DNA of 64,000 nt from positions 1,054,001 to 1,118,000 of the forward strand of contig CAVZBX010000001.1 of assembly GCA_963773655.1 (NCBI GenBank). Direction: 5' to 3'. A program made the translations under genes and the position numbers. The notes under the pieces were generated by a model. It was given only the letters and a program-made list of their open reading frames with translations. It ran no database searches and was not told where the DNA came from. This DNA comes from DASSQJ01 sp963773655 (lineage in GTDB: Bacteria > Actinomycetota > Actinomycetes > Actinomycetales > Dermatophilaceae). Positions 1-8,685 of the stretch are shown here, one piece after another (position 1 is the first letter of the stretch; each line of letters starts with the position of its first letter).

Positions 1-192
1 GTCGGGATCGCCGGTTGGCTGGCGTCGTTCGTCAGCACTGCCCTCGCCCTCTACTCCAGGAGCAGTGGCGTGTCGCTCCTGGAGCATCTGCGGTACGTCA
101 ACGCCCTGGCGCTCCTGTTCGCGGTCGCCTACCCGCTCGTCCTCTACGTCCGCCGGATGCGAACCCTCGCCGCCACCCCGGAGCCACCATGA
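1..192 (+). CDS. C-terminal part of a membrane protein (5' end outside window)
   Basis: The reading frame is open from the first base to TGA at 190-192 and gives 63 residues. Two hydrophobic stretches (about residues 4-18 and 33-48) are followed by a basic tail (YVRRMR), as expected for an integral membrane protein ending in the cytoplasm. The stop overlaps the next gene's ATG (ATGA at 189-192), so the two are probably translationally coupled. The fragment is too short to name a family. Confidence 0.55.
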   Translation, partial: VGIAGWLASFVSTALALYSRSSGVSLLEHLRYVNALALLFAVAYPLVLYVRRMRTLAATPEPP

Positions 193-1055
193 ACCTGGGC
201 CTCATCCCGCTCCTCATCGCCGCGCTGCTCATGGCGTCGGCCGATCCCGGCACCGAGACCGTCGAGCTGGTGCTGACCGGCACGCACCAGATCTCGGAGC
301 ACCGGGGAGCCCTGGTCGTCGCCGATGCCCGGGTGGCCATCCCCTCCGACGAGGAGGTGCCGGGGCCCGTCTACGTCGTCGCGGGCGAGCTGGTCGTCTC
401 GGGCCGGGTCGACACCGACGTGATCCAGCTCGCCGGTACGGTCACCGTGGAACCCGGAGCCCAGGTCGGTGGCGAGCTGCGGCACGTCGGCGGGACCCAG
501 CAGGTCTCCGGCAGCGCGCAGGTCGCGCAGCGGACGAGCGTGGCCTACAACCCCACCGCGGGCAACCCCGTCGCCGGGATCGTCTCGTTCGTGGCCCTGA
601 CGCTGCTCCTGGCAGCGGCTGCACACCGGCTCGCGACCCGACGCGCCTCGGCGCTGCGCCACGTCGGCGGCGCGATCCGAGGCCACCCGGTCATCACCCT
701 CACCGTCGGGACGCTCCTCACCCTGACCTTCATCTCGGTCTTCGTCTTCATGGCGTTCACCTTCGTCTTGCTGCCGGTCGCGATCGCCGGACTCCTGGCG
801 GGGGCCCTGGTCGTCGGCTACGGCGTCATTGCCTGGGGCGACCTGATCGGTGACCGGCTGCCCATCCGCCGCCGGGGCCCGTCGACGGCGCTCGGCGTCG
901 TGGCGGCCATGGGAGCGATCCAGCTCGTGGCCCTGATCCCCGTCGTCGGTGACGTGATCGCGCTGGCCATCCTGCTGACCGGCGTGGGAGCCGTCACCAT
1001 CACCTACTTCGGCGTCGCCGAGTTCACACCGGACATCCTGCCCCAGGACGGCTGA
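189..1055 (+). CDS. bactofilin-like polymer-forming domain fused to a multi-pass membrane domain
   Basis: 288 residues from the ATG that overlaps the upstream stop. A hydrophobic N-terminal segment (residues 1-18) looks like a signal peptide or anchor. Residues about 60-115 have the short repeating valine/glycine pattern (GELVVSGRVD, GTVTVEPGAQVGGELRHVGG) of beta-solenoid bactofilin-like folds. The C-terminal half is hydrophobic, with about four to five membrane segments. Similar fusions are common uncharacterised actinobacterial proteins. A structural or envelope role is inference from the fold; no enzymatic motif is visible. Confidence 0.6.
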   Translation: MNLGLIPLLIAALLMASADPGTETVELVLTGTHQISEHRGALVVADARVAIPSDEEVPGPVYVVAGELVVSGRVDTDVIQLAGTVTVEPGAQVGGELRHVGGTQQVSGSAQVAQRTSVAYNPTAGNPVAGIVSFVALTLLLAAAAHRLATRRASALRHVGGAIRGHPVITLTVGTLLTLTFISVFVFMAFTFVLLPVAIAGLLAGALVVGYGVIAWGDLIGDRLPIRRRGPSTALGVVAAMGAIQLVALIPVVGDVIALAILLTGVGAVTITYFGVAEFTPDILPQDG

Positions 1056-1193
1056 GGCGTGAGCATGCTCGTCCTCCGCGCCGACCCTGCACGGTGCCGT
1101 GACGGCCCGGGGGTGCGCGGCCACGGGTGTCGGGTCGATGGAGAAGGGACGGAGAGAGGAGAAGGCAGTGTCACACCGAACGGAGTGCAGGCC

Positions 1194-1394
1194 ATGACGA
1201 CCGACCGGACGAAGGGTGCCGAGCGACAGCGCCGCGCCTGGGCGGGTGGACTCATCGGGATCCTGGCAGGGGTCGGCGCCACCTTGGGAGTGCTCGTGGG
1301 CGGTGGAGCCGGCGTGGCGCTGGGTGCCGCCTTCGGCGCGGCTGCGGGGGTGCTGGCCGCCGCCCTGCTCACCCTGGGCGGCGGGCGACGGTGA
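1194..1394 (+). CDS. small glycine-zipper membrane protein
   Basis: 66 residues. I chose ATG 1194 because GGAG at 1182-1185 lies about 8 bases upstream. An upstream ATG at 1059 would add a low-complexity leader with no ribosome site. A basic N-terminus (residues 1-17) is followed by about 45 residues of Gly/Ala/Val/Leu with a GxxxG-like periodicity (GVGATLGVLVGGGAGVALG), typical of glycine-zipper hairpins that pack in membranes. The function is unknown. Confidence 0.5.
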   Translation: MTTDRTKGAERQRRAWAGGLIGILAGVGATLGVLVGGGAGVALGAAFGAAAGVLAAALLTLGGGRR

Positions 1395-1480
1395 GGCCGA
1401 TGGGGCCGACGCCGCTCACTCCCGCCGCATGGCGACGCCGCGCCCTGGAGTTCCGGTGCGCCGGGAGGAAGGAGAGCCAC

Positions 1481-1863
1481 GTGTCGATCGTCGAGGCCCA
1501 ACGTGACGTGCGCCGCCTCTGTGTGGGCGGCGTCCACGGCCAGCTGGTCTCCGCGGTGGTCTGACTGTCCGCGTCGGCCGCGGCCCGGTGGGTCTCCACG
1601 GCAGCTCGGTCGTCGTGCTCCTCCCCGGGGCACCGTGATCTTCCCGCTGACCTGGCTGGTCATCCGACTCGCGGGACGTCCGGCGTCGCTGCCGTCCGCG
1701 CACCCCATGGCGGCCTGGCCATGCAGTTTGCGTTCACCGTGCCCATCGGTCTGCTGGTGGTCGTGGCCCTGCTGGCGGGCCTCGCCGGGGTGCCGGCAGC
1801 CACCGACCACTTCGTCTCGATGCTGTCGGCAGCCGAGGCCCGAGCCTGCCCTCAGCCCCACGA
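1481..1863 (+). pseudogene. decayed DUF7010-type membrane protein
   Basis: GTG 1481 follows a good GGAGG-type ribosome site (1464-1474) and encodes SIVEAQRDVRRLCVGG...QLVSAVV, the typical N-terminus of the DUF7010 / YqfA-like small membrane family. TGA then falls where Trp is expected (1562-1564). The rest is spread over three frames: VIFPLTWLVIRLAGRP (about 1636-1683) and MQFAFTVPIGLLVVVALL (about 1721-1774). The order of the pieces matches one family member, so this is a broken copy with one nonsense change and several frameshifts. The family name is from memory of its conserved motifs. Confidence 0.5.
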
Positions 1864-2005
1864 GCGAGACATGGGGACTCGACGGACAGCTCGATCCCGG
1901 GCATCTGCACCACGCGGGCAACCGCTACCTCGAGCTGCGTCACATCGCCGCCACACGGGCGTCAATGTGGCGGCCCATGACAGGGCCCTGACCTGGATGA
2001 ACGTC

Positions 2006-2082
2006 TGGTGGGGCGTGTCGGGCTTGAACCGACGACCGACGGATTATGAGTCCGCTGCTCTGACCGACTGAGCTAACGCCCC
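2006..2082 (-). tRNA. tRNA-Met(CAT), elongator type
   Basis: On the minus strand the sequence folds as a complete cloverleaf. The acceptor stem is GGGGCGT / ACGCCCC, the D stem GCTC/GAGC, the anticodon stem GCGGA/TCCGT with loop CTCATAA (anticodon CAT), and the T arm GTCGG-TTCAAGC-CCGAC. The discriminator is A (2009), and CCA is encoded (2006-2008). The first acceptor pair is G-C, so it is not initiator tRNA. An Ile2 (lysidine) tRNA cannot be fully excluded, but elongator Met fits actinobacterial examples. Confidence 0.93.
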
Positions 2083-2298
2083 GCACCGCCGATCCCTCGG
2101 CGGCGCGGCGAGCCTACCGGCCGCCTGGCGACCCGCGGGCGCGTCGTCGGCGACCCCGGAGTGCTCCTGCTCGGTCACGGCCGGACTGCCAGCCGCCGGC
2201 GCGCCACCCTGCCGCGGGAGACGACGGTCACGACGCCGCCCGCGACGCTGGGCAGGCGGGTCGGCTCTCGCTACTGTGAGGACGGGCAAGGAGACGCC

Positions 2299-4542
2299 AT
2301 GCTGATCGACCTCAGGGCCGTCCGGGATGCCGCGGACGTGGGGGGAAAGGCGGCCCGGCTCGGATGGCTGATGGCCGGGGGGTACCGGGTGCCGGATGGT
2401 GCGGCCCTGCCGTTCCACCACGCGGTGGAGCTGGAGCGGTCGGACGACCTCGGGCGGCTGCGGGAGGCGCTGGAAGCCCTGCTCGTCCCGGGCCGCCGGT
2501 ACGCAGTGCGCTCCTCGGCCAACGTGGAGGACCACGGAGAACGCTCGTTCGCCGGGCAGTTCGTCAGCGTCCTCGACGTCGAGGGCGTGGACGAGGCCCT
2601 CGCTGCGGCCCGGGTGGTCGTCGGGTCGCTGCACTCCGAGCGGGCGCACGCCTACGCCGCCCGGGTCGGCGTCGATCCCGCCACGCTGCGGATGGCCGTG
2701 GTCTTCCAGGAGATGGCCCGGCCACGCGTCTCCGGGGTCGCCTTCAGCCGTGACCCGGTCACCGGCGCCGACGAGACCGTCGTCGAGGCGGTCGAGGGCC
2801 GCGGCGACGCGCTCGTCGGGGAGGGGGCCGAGCCCGCCCGGTGGCGAGTGGGCACCCGGGGGATCCGCACGTCACCCGACGCCTCACCACTCGGCGAGGA
2901 CCTCGTCGCCGAGATCGTGGACACGGTCCGCAGCGTGGCCTCCCGGGCCGGGCAGCCTGCCGACGTCGAGTGGGTCTGGGACGGACACGAGGTGCAGCTC
3001 GTGCAGTGGCGGCCCATCACCGGTCTCGCGGCCTCACCACGGACGTGGTCGTCGCGGTTGGCCCGCGACATGCTGCCGGGGCTCATCCCGCCGCTCGTGT
3101 GGTCGGTCAACGTGCCCGTGCTCAGCGGGGTCTGGGTGTCCCTGATCGAGGAGATGATCGGACCGACGGGCGTCCGGGCCGACGACCTCGTGCGGTCGTT
3201 CGGGTACCGCGCCTACTTCAACACCGGTGCATTCGCGGAGGTGTTCGCCACCCTCGGCATGCCGCCGGACTCCCTGGAGCGGATGCGCGAGGGCGACGGC
3301 GCCTCGCGGCCGCGTCCACCGGGACGGGTGATGGCCCGGTCGACTCCCCGCCTGGCCCGAGCGGCATGGCGGCTGGCCCGGTGGGACCGGGTCGCCGAGG
3401 CGGAGCGGGCCGACATCGAGGTCCACCGTCGTGCCGAGGCGCTCGTCGACCCGAGCGGGCTCAGCGACACCGAGATCGTCGCCCGGGTCGACCGGCTCCG
3501 CCGACTGCTCGCACAGGTTGCCCGACTCAACGTCGTCACCCCGCTCCTGGCCGACGCGTGGGTGGCCTCGGTGCGCCGCAGCGCAGCCGCGCGCGGCGTC
3601 GACACCGCCGCCGTGGAGCCCGGGCAGGACTCCGACCTCCTCCGTGAGCTCGACCCCGCCCACGCCCTCGCCGTCCTCGACCCCGACGACCCGGCCGCGC
3701 TCGCCTCGTTCCTCGCACGCTTCGGCCACCTCTCCGACAGCCCGAACGACTGCTCGCGGCCCACGTGGGTGGAGGACCCCGACGCGGTGGCACGGCTGGT
3801 CGCGACCCGGGCGGCCACGGCCAGGCTCGGCCCTCCGGTCTCCGGCCGGGGCGCGCTGCTCGGGGCCACGCCCGGTTGGCGCAGGCCGTTGGCTGCCTGG
3901 CAGTGGGACCGTGCCGCTGCCGTCCGCGTCACCCGGGACCGGGTGGGCCACACGTACGCGCGGGTCTACGGACTGTTCCGGCCGACCTTCCTCGCCATCG
4001 GCGACCGGCTCGTCGCCCGTCGGGTGCTGGCAGCGCCCGACGACGTCTTCCTGCTGTCGTGGGAGGAGGTGCGGACCGCGCTGACCGGAGGACTCACCGG
4101 GGCCGCGGCCCTCGTGGACCGCCGGAGGATCGAGATGGCTGAGGCGGCCGAGCTGGCGTGGCCAGAAACGATCATCGGTGACGACCCGGTACCGATTCGG
4201 GGGCGCACCGGGGCCACGGCGTTCCACGGGGTCCCGACCTCGCGTGGCCGCCACGTCGGCCCCGCCCGGGTCGCGACGTCGCTCGCCTCCGCGCCGGAGG
4301 TCGGTCCGACCGACGTGCTCGTCCTCGCCGCGTCCGACGTCACGTGGACTCCGCTGCTCCTCTGCGCGGGCGCCGTCGTCAGCGAGACCGGCGGCATGCT
4401 CTCGCACGCCTCGATCGTCGCCCGGGAGCTCGGCATCCCGTGCGTCGCTTCGGTGGTCGGGGCGACCGGGATCCCCGACGGGTCGTTGGTCGCCGTGGAC
4501 GGTGGCGCCGGCGAGGTGCTCGTCCTGGAGGAGGAACCATGA
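2299..4542 (+). CDS. PEP-synthase / rifampin-phosphotransferase-like enzyme
   Basis: 747 residues; ATG 2299 has AAGGAG at 2288-2293. The N-terminal 255 residues are a PEP/pyruvate-kinase ATP-binding domain (GGKAARLG at 15-22; RSSANVED at 71-78). About 260-640 is a variable substrate region. The C-terminus is the swivelling phosphohistidine domain (GGMLSHASIVARELGIPC, predicted phospho-His703). The PEP-binding TIM barrel of true PEP synthase and PPDK is absent. The order ATP domain / substrate domain / His domain is that of rifampin phosphotransferase, but the substrate region gives no evidence for rifampin. The gene overlaps the next by ATGA and is likely coupled to it. The substrate is unknown. 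Confidence 0.8.
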   Translation: MLIDLRAVRDAADVGGKAARLGWLMAGGYRVPDGAALPFHHAVELERSDDLGRLREALEALLVPGRRYAVRSSANVEDHGERSFAGQFVSVLDVEGVDEALAAARVVVGSLHSERAHAYAARVGVDPATLRMAVVFQEMARPRVSGVAFSRDPVTGADETVVEAVEGRGDALVGEGAEPARWRVGTRGIRTSPDASPLGEDLVAEIVDTVRSVASRAGQPADVEWVWDGHEVQLVQWRPITGLAASPRTWSSRLARDMLPGLIPPLVWSVNVPVLSGVWVSLIEEMIGPTGVRADDLVRSFGYRAYFNTGAFAEVFATLGMPPDSLERMREGDGASRPRPPGRVMARSTPRLARAAWRLARWDRVAEAERADIEVHRRAEALVDPSGLSDTEIVARVDRLRRLLAQVARLNVVTPLLADAWVASVRRSAAARGVDTAAVEPGQDSDLLRELDPAHALAVLDPDDPAALASFLARFGHLSDSPNDCSRPTWVEDPDAVARLVATRAATARLGPPVSGRGALLGATPGWRRPLAAWQWDRAAAVRVTRDRVGHTYARVYGLFRPTFLAIGDRLVARRVLAAPDDVFLLSWEEVRTALTGGLTGAAALVDRRRIEMAEAAELAWPETIIGDDPVPIRGRTGATAFHGVPTSRGRHVGPARVATSLASAPEVGPTDVLVLAASDVTWTPLLLCAGAVVSETGGMLSHASIVARELGIPCVASVVGATGIPDGSLVAVDGGAGEVLVLEEEP

Positions 4543-5204
4543 GCGCTCATGCTGCTGACGGCCGGCTGGCGGGCGTCGCCGCGGTCACCGTCGGGGCGGT
4601 GACCGGCTACCTCGCCGGGTCGGTGTCGTTCTCCAAGGCGGTCGGGCAGCGCGCAGCTCCCGGCCAGGACCTGAGCGTGACCGAGATCGAGGTCCGCGAG
4701 ATCGGCACCACCGTGGAGTTCCACGGCATCACGCCGACGAGCGTGAAGGAGCATGCCGGGGGACGCGCCATGATGGCCAGCATCGGCCTCGAGGCCGCCA
4801 AGGCGGCCGTTCCCGCCCTCGTCATGCGGCTGGTCCTCCCCGGCACCGGGGCGGCGGCCGCGGCGGCGGGCTCGGCGGTGGTCGGCCACGTCTTCCCCGT
4901 CTGGAACGGGTTCCGCGGCGGCTACGGCATGTCACCGATGATCGGCGGGCTGGCGGTCCTCGATCCCGTGGGCCTGCTCGTCACCACGGGGGCGGTCTCC
5001 GCCGTGATCGGCGTGGCCCGGGACCGACGGCCGATGATTCTGTGGCCGGTCACCGTTCCGGTGTGGGGGGCGATCCGCAAGCGTCCTGACATCGTCGCGT
5101 TCGGGCTCGCGGCGAACGTCGTGTACTGGGCGCGGCTGGTGCCCGAGCTGCGTCGCTCGCTCCGCGCCGTGCTCACCGTGCGTCGCCGGCCACCAGAGAG
5201 CTGA
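4539..5204 (+). CDS. divergent PlsY-like membrane protein
   Basis: 221 residues with several membrane segments. GYLAGSVSFSKAVG near the N-terminus and GHVFPVWNGFRGGYG at about 107-121 match PlsY (acyl-phosphate:glycerol-3-phosphate acyltransferase) motifs. The conserved SGN.GATN loop is replaced by TTVEFHGITPTS, and FKGGKG by FRGGYG. The active-site geometry is therefore changed, and acylation of glycerol-3-phosphate is doubtful. It starts inside the stop of the preceding phosphotransferase-like gene, which suggests a shared pathway. The last codons (CCAGAGAGCTGAC) are duplicated just after the stop. Confidence 0.65.
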   Translation: MSAHAADGRLAGVAAVTVGAVTGYLAGSVSFSKAVGQRAAPGQDLSVTEIEVREIGTTVEFHGITPTSVKEHAGGRAMMASIGLEAAKAAVPALVMRLVLPGTGAAAAAAGSAVVGHVFPVWNGFRGGYGMSPMIGGLAVLDPVGLLVTTGAVSAVIGVARDRRPMILWPVTVPVWGAIRKRPDIVAFGLAANVVYWARLVPELRRSLRAVLTVRRRPPES

Positions 5205-5220
5205 CGGCCAGAGAGCTGAC
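5193..5220 (+). repeat. 13-bp direct repeat across the stop codon of the PlsY-like gene
   Basis: CCAGAGAGCTGAC occurs at 5193-5205 and again at 5208-5220 with a period of 15. The first copy contains the TGA stop. It resembles the duplications at 37768, 39841 and 40481. Confidence 0.8.
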
Positions 5221-5232
5221 CGCGCCTGCGCC

Positions 5233-6873
5233 TCAGCCGCCCTCGAGGTCACGGCGGGTGAACGCCAGCCCGCCGACCACGGCCGTCACGACCCCGATGG
5301 CGACCATGGTGCCGGCGGACCGCCAGTCCGGGTCGACGGCCGGGGCCGGGGCGACGTGGTGGAGGACCGACAGGTCGAGCAGCAGCCCCGGCAGCTCGAC
5401 CGCCGCGCCGACGGTCTCGAGGAGGAACGAGCCGGCCACGTACGCGTAGGTGACCGCGGCCGCCGCCCGCGGCGCTGCCCCGAACACGAGGACCCCCAAC
5501 CCGAGCACGAGGATCGCGGCCGGCACCGCGTTCACCCCGGCGACGACGAGGTCGCCCGTGGGCACGCCGAGGTCGCCCACGCTCCCGGCCACCGCGGTGC
5601 CCGTCACGGCGGCAGCGGCAGCCAGCACGACGAGGCCACAGGCGACGGCAGCCCGACCGGCCAGCCACCGGAGCCGGCCCACCGGCCGGGTCAGCACGAC
5701 GTCGAGGCGAGCGCTGGCCTCCTCGTCGCGCAGGGCGGCCACCTGCCCGGCGGCGACCAGGCCGAGGGCAAGGGTGACCATGACGAAGGAGACGCCGGTG
5801 TAGGCCCGTGCGCCCGCGTCCTCGACCCCGAGCCGGCCGAGCAGCTCGGCGCCGGTGGAGGAGGCCATCGCCTCGGACGCCGTCCGGGCGACGAGCCCGA
5901 TGAGCGCCCCGAACCCGATGAGGCCGAGGGCCCAGGAGACCGCCTGCCCCCGGGCGAGCCGCACCGCGAGCCCGAACGGGCCGGTGAGCAGCGCGGTCCG
6001 TGGCCGTGCCGAGCTGTCGGCGCTCCACACCCCCTCACCGGTGTCGCGCCGCGTGACCAGCCAGATGGCCACGGCTCCCAGCGCGACGGCCAGCAGCCAC
6101 GTCAGCCCCAGCGGCAGCACGTCGGCCCCCGTGAGGGGCCGGACCTCCTCCAGCCAGCCCAACGGTGTCGACCAGCGCAGCCAGCGCAGGTCCGGCGTGG
6201 AGTCGGCGACCACCCGGATGGCGTAGGAGAGGCCGAGGACGCCGGCGGCCGCTCCGGTCGCCCGGCGTCGGGTCGCGGCCAGTTGCGAGGTGACCGCGGA
6301 GACCCCGATCATCACCGCCGCGGTCGAGGTGAGGGTCAGCCCGAGGAGGGCGGCGGGGCCGGGCCCGAGGTCGCGCCCGGACCCGGCGACCAGGCCGAGG
6401 ACGGTGATCGCCGTGCAGAGCAGCCACACCGAGACCAGTCCCGCGAGCGTCGCCGCCGCCGCCCCTCTCCGCGTGACCGGCCCGGCGAGGACGACCTCGG
6501 CGCGGCCCGCGTCCTCCTCGCCGCGCAGCACCCGCGTGGTCGCGAACATGGCCCAGATGCCGCCCACCAGCGCGAGGGCGAGCACGACCCGCCACTCGGT
6601 GAACCCGGCCATCGTCTCCAGCGCCCGGGTCTCCCCGAAGAGCGCGGTGAGCCCCGGGTTGGACCCGATGCTGCGCGCCAGGCCGACGCGGTCGGCCGGG
6701 TCCGGGTAGGCCGCCGCGTAGCCGACCACGGCGGTGACCGTGACCAGGACGTTGGCCGCGCCGACGCTCGCCGCGCCCTTCCACGTCCGCCGCCAGGTCA
6801 GCTGCGCGACCAGCGCCGACGGCGACCCGGCCCGCGCTGCCGGGGCCGTGACGACGGCGTCGCCGGTGCTCAC
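5233..6873 (-). CDS. ABC exporter permease (fused two-half type)
   Basis: 546 residues from GTG 6873, which overlaps the stop of the ATPase gene (GTGA). About 12 hydrophobic segments are arranged as two similar halves. Each half has a cytoplasmic loop of the form RDEEASARLDVVLTRPVGRLRW or RGEEDAGRAEVVLAGPVTRRG, a signature of actinobacterial ABC-2-like exporter permeases. It pairs with the ATPase immediately upstream. Such systems are often annotated as polyketide or drug exporters, but the substrate is not visible here. It converges with the PlsY-like gene, with only 28 bp between the stops. Confidence 0.85.
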   Translation of the reverse strand: MSTGDAVVTAPAARAGSPSALVAQLTWRRTWKGAASVGAANVLVTVTAVVGYAAAYPDPADRVGLARSIGSNPGLTALFGETRALETMAGFTEWRVVLALALVGGIWAMFATTRVLRGEEDAGRAEVVLAGPVTRRGAAAATLAGLVSVWLLCTAITVLGLVAGSGRDLGPGPAALLGLTLTSTAAVMIGVSAVTSQLAATRRRATGAAAGVLGLSYAIRVVADSTPDLRWLRWSTPLGWLEEVRPLTGADVLPLGLTWLLAVALGAVAIWLVTRRDTGEGVWSADSSARPRTALLTGPFGLAVRLARGQAVSWALGLIGFGALIGLVARTASEAMASSTGAELLGRLGVEDAGARAYTGVSFVMVTLALGLVAAGQVAALRDEEASARLDVVLTRPVGRLRWLAGRAAVACGLVVLAAAAAVTGTAVAGSVGDLGVPTGDLVVAGVNAVPAAILVLGLGVLVFGAAPRAAAAVTYAYVAGSFLLETVGAAVELPGLLLDLSVLHHVAPAPAVDPDWRSAGTMVAIGVVTAVVGGLAFTRRDLEGG

Positions 6874-7766
6874 GGCGGTCCGTCGGCGCTGTCGCCGTAG
6901 TACTCGAGGAACAGCTCCTCGAGGGTCGGCTCGCGGCTGACCAGCCGGGTGGCGCCCGCCGTCGCGAGCAGCCCGAGGAGCGGGGCCACCGGGCCGTGGA
7001 CGCGACATCTGAGCGTTCGCCCGTCGACGACCGGGTCGGTGACTCCCGGCACGGTGCCGACGTCGGGGACCGGGCCGTCGTCGAAGGCCGCCTCGACGTT
7101 CACCGAGGCGCGCAACCGCATCGAGTCGAGGGAGCCGACCTCCACGAGCCGGCCGGCCCGCAGGATGCCCACCCGTTCGCACAGCGCGTCGACCTCGGCG
7201 AGCACGTGGGAGGAGAGGAACACCGTCTGGCCGCGGGCCTGTGCCTCCCTGATGCAGTCACGGAACACCTGCTCCATCAGCGGGTCGAGCCCGGCCGTCG
7301 GCTCGTCGAGGACGAGGAGCTCCGCGCGGGTCATGAGCGCGGCCACGAGGGCCAGCTTCTGCCGGTTGCCCTTGGAGTAGGCGCGCACCCGCTTGTCCGG
7401 GTCGAACTCGAACCGCTCGACCAGGGATGCGGCGTACCCCGTGTCTACACCTCCCGCCATCCGGCCGAGCAGGTGCAGCGTCTCGGCCCCGGTCAGGCTC
7501 GGCCACAGCGAGGCCTCACCGGGGACGTACGCGAGCCGGCGGTGGATGGCGACGGCGTCGCGCTCGGGGTGCCCGCCGAGGACCTCCGCGCGACCCGAGG
7601 TGGGGCGGGCCAGCCCGAGCAGCAGCCTGATCGTCGTCGTCTTGCCGGAGCCGTTCGGCCCGAGGTAGCCGAACACCTCTCCCGGCTGGACCTCCAGGTC
7701 GAGGTCGACCAGCGCTCGGGTGCGCCCGTAGGTCTTGGTGAGACTCGTCGTCCGGATGACGGCCAC
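6870..7766 (-). CDS. ABC transporter ATP-binding protein
   Basis: 298 residues from GTG 7766, preceded by AAGGGTGAG; an ATG at 7796 is in frame but has no ribosome site and would start before the usual family N-terminus. Walker A is GPNGSGKT (36-43), the signature is YSKGNRQKLALV (the LSGGQ position reads SKGNRQ, usual for this drug-export subfamily), Walker B is LLVLDEPTAGLDP, and the switch His lies in SSHVLAEVD. The C-terminal 70 residues are the accessory domain common to DrrA-like ATPases. It energises the permease encoded downstream. Confidence 0.9.
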   Translation of the reverse strand: MAVIRTTSLTKTYGRTRALVDLDLEVQPGEVFGYLGPNGSGKTTTIRLLLGLARPTSGRAEVLGGHPERDAVAIHRRLAYVPGEASLWPSLTGAETLHLLGRMAGGVDTGYAASLVERFEFDPDKRVRAYSKGNRQKLALVAALMTRAELLVLDEPTAGLDPLMEQVFRDCIREAQARGQTVFLSSHVLAEVDALCERVGILRAGRLVEVGSLDSMRLRASVNVEAAFDDGPVPDVGTVPGVTDPVVDGRTLRCRVHGPVAPLLGLLATAGATRLVSREPTLEELFLEYYGDSADGPP

Positions 7767-8087
7767 CTCACCCTTGTACCACCGACCCAGGGGCATCGGC
7801 GGGCCGTGGAGACGCACACCGCACCGGTCGCCGCCGTTCCCCGGTCTTCTCGGTGCGCCGCCCCTCCGGTCGTCGCGGGCACCACGGGGAGTCGTGCAGG
7901 CGCCCGGCGCGCCGTGGTGGTGCTGGTGCAGGTGTGCCCGATGGTGCATCATGAGTCCCACAACGGCACGCTGCGGCGTGCCTGCACAGCGAGCACGGCC
8001 GGGCCCTGCGCCCACCGGCAGCCACCGCTCCGAAACCGCGCGCGTCGGCGTTGGGGAAGACGTCCCACGCACGTGAAGGAGAACAGG
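7767..8087. other. divergent intergenic region, no gene recognised
   Basis: This 321-bp spacer lies between the outward-reading ABC ATPase gene and the DUF3145 gene and must hold both promoters. Only weak -10-like hexamers are visible. The open frames here are short, have no ribosome sites and resemble no family I know. AAGGAG at 8076-8081 belongs to the DUF3145 gene. Confidence 0.5.
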
Positions 8088-8603
8088 ATGTCTGTCGCGA
8101 TGCCGCGCACCTCGACGCGGGGAGTGGTGTACGTCCACTCGACCCCGAAGGCGCTGTGCCCGCACATCCTCTGGGCGGTCGAGGGCGTCCTCGGTCGCCG
8201 CCTCAGCGTCGACTGGACCGACCAGCCGGCCGCCACCGGCATGGTGCGCACCGAGATCAGCTGGGCGGGCGAGGCCGGTACCGGCGCCCGCCTCGCCTCG
8301 GCCCTGCGCGGGTGGGACCACCTGCGGTACGAGGTCACCGAGGAGCCCAGCCCCGGCTGTGACGGGTCCCGCTGGTCGCACACGCCGAGTCTCGGCATCC
8401 ACCACACCTGGTGCTCGGCCAACGGCGACGCGGTCGTCAACGAGGACCGCCTGCGCGAGGTGATGGTCCTCTCCCAGGGCAGCCCGGAGGCGATGCACGA
8501 GATGCTCGAGGAGCTGCTCGGCCTCGACTGGGACCGGGAGCTCGAGCCGTTCCGCTACGCCGGCGAGGGCGCGCCCGTGCGCTGGCTGCACAAGGTGGGC
8601 TGA
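8088..8603 (+). CDS. DUF3145 domain protein
   Basis: 171 residues; ATG 8088 with AAGGAG at 8076-8081. The opening TRGVVYVHSTPKALCPHILWAVEG and the internal HTPSLGIHHTWCSANGD correspond to DUF3145, a conserved actinobacterial family of about 165 residues with no established function. There is no signal peptide or membrane segment, so the protein should be cytosolic. The acidic C-terminal half (MHEMLEELLGLDWDRELEPFRY) is also conserved. In many actinobacteria this gene lies close to the fatty acid synthase locus, as it does here (3 kb away). Confidence 0.85.
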   Translation: MSVAMPRTSTRGVVYVHSTPKALCPHILWAVEGVLGRRLSVDWTDQPAATGMVRTEISWAGEAGTGARLASALRGWDHLRYEVTEEPSPGCDGSRWSHTPSLGIHHTWCSANGDAVVNEDRLREVMVLSQGSPEAMHEMLEELLGLDWDRELEPFRYAGEGAPVRWLHKVG

Positions 8604-8685
8604 CCGACCCTTGTCGCCCGTCCGCTGACGGAGGACCCTGAGGCGAGGGGCGCGGCCGTGCGTGCGCCCGGAGCGAGGTGGCCTC

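Noticed and set aside
2006..2082. tRNA-Ile2 (CAT, lysidine-modified) or initiator tRNA
   Set aside because: The first acceptor pair is a normal G-C, against the initiator. The overall sequence is closer to actinobacterial elongator tRNA-Met, though Ile2 is not strictly excluded.
2299..4542. Calling the gene rifampin phosphotransferase or PEP synthase outright
   Set aside because: The domain order resembles the former, but no rifampin-binding residues can be identified and the PEP barrel of the latter is missing.
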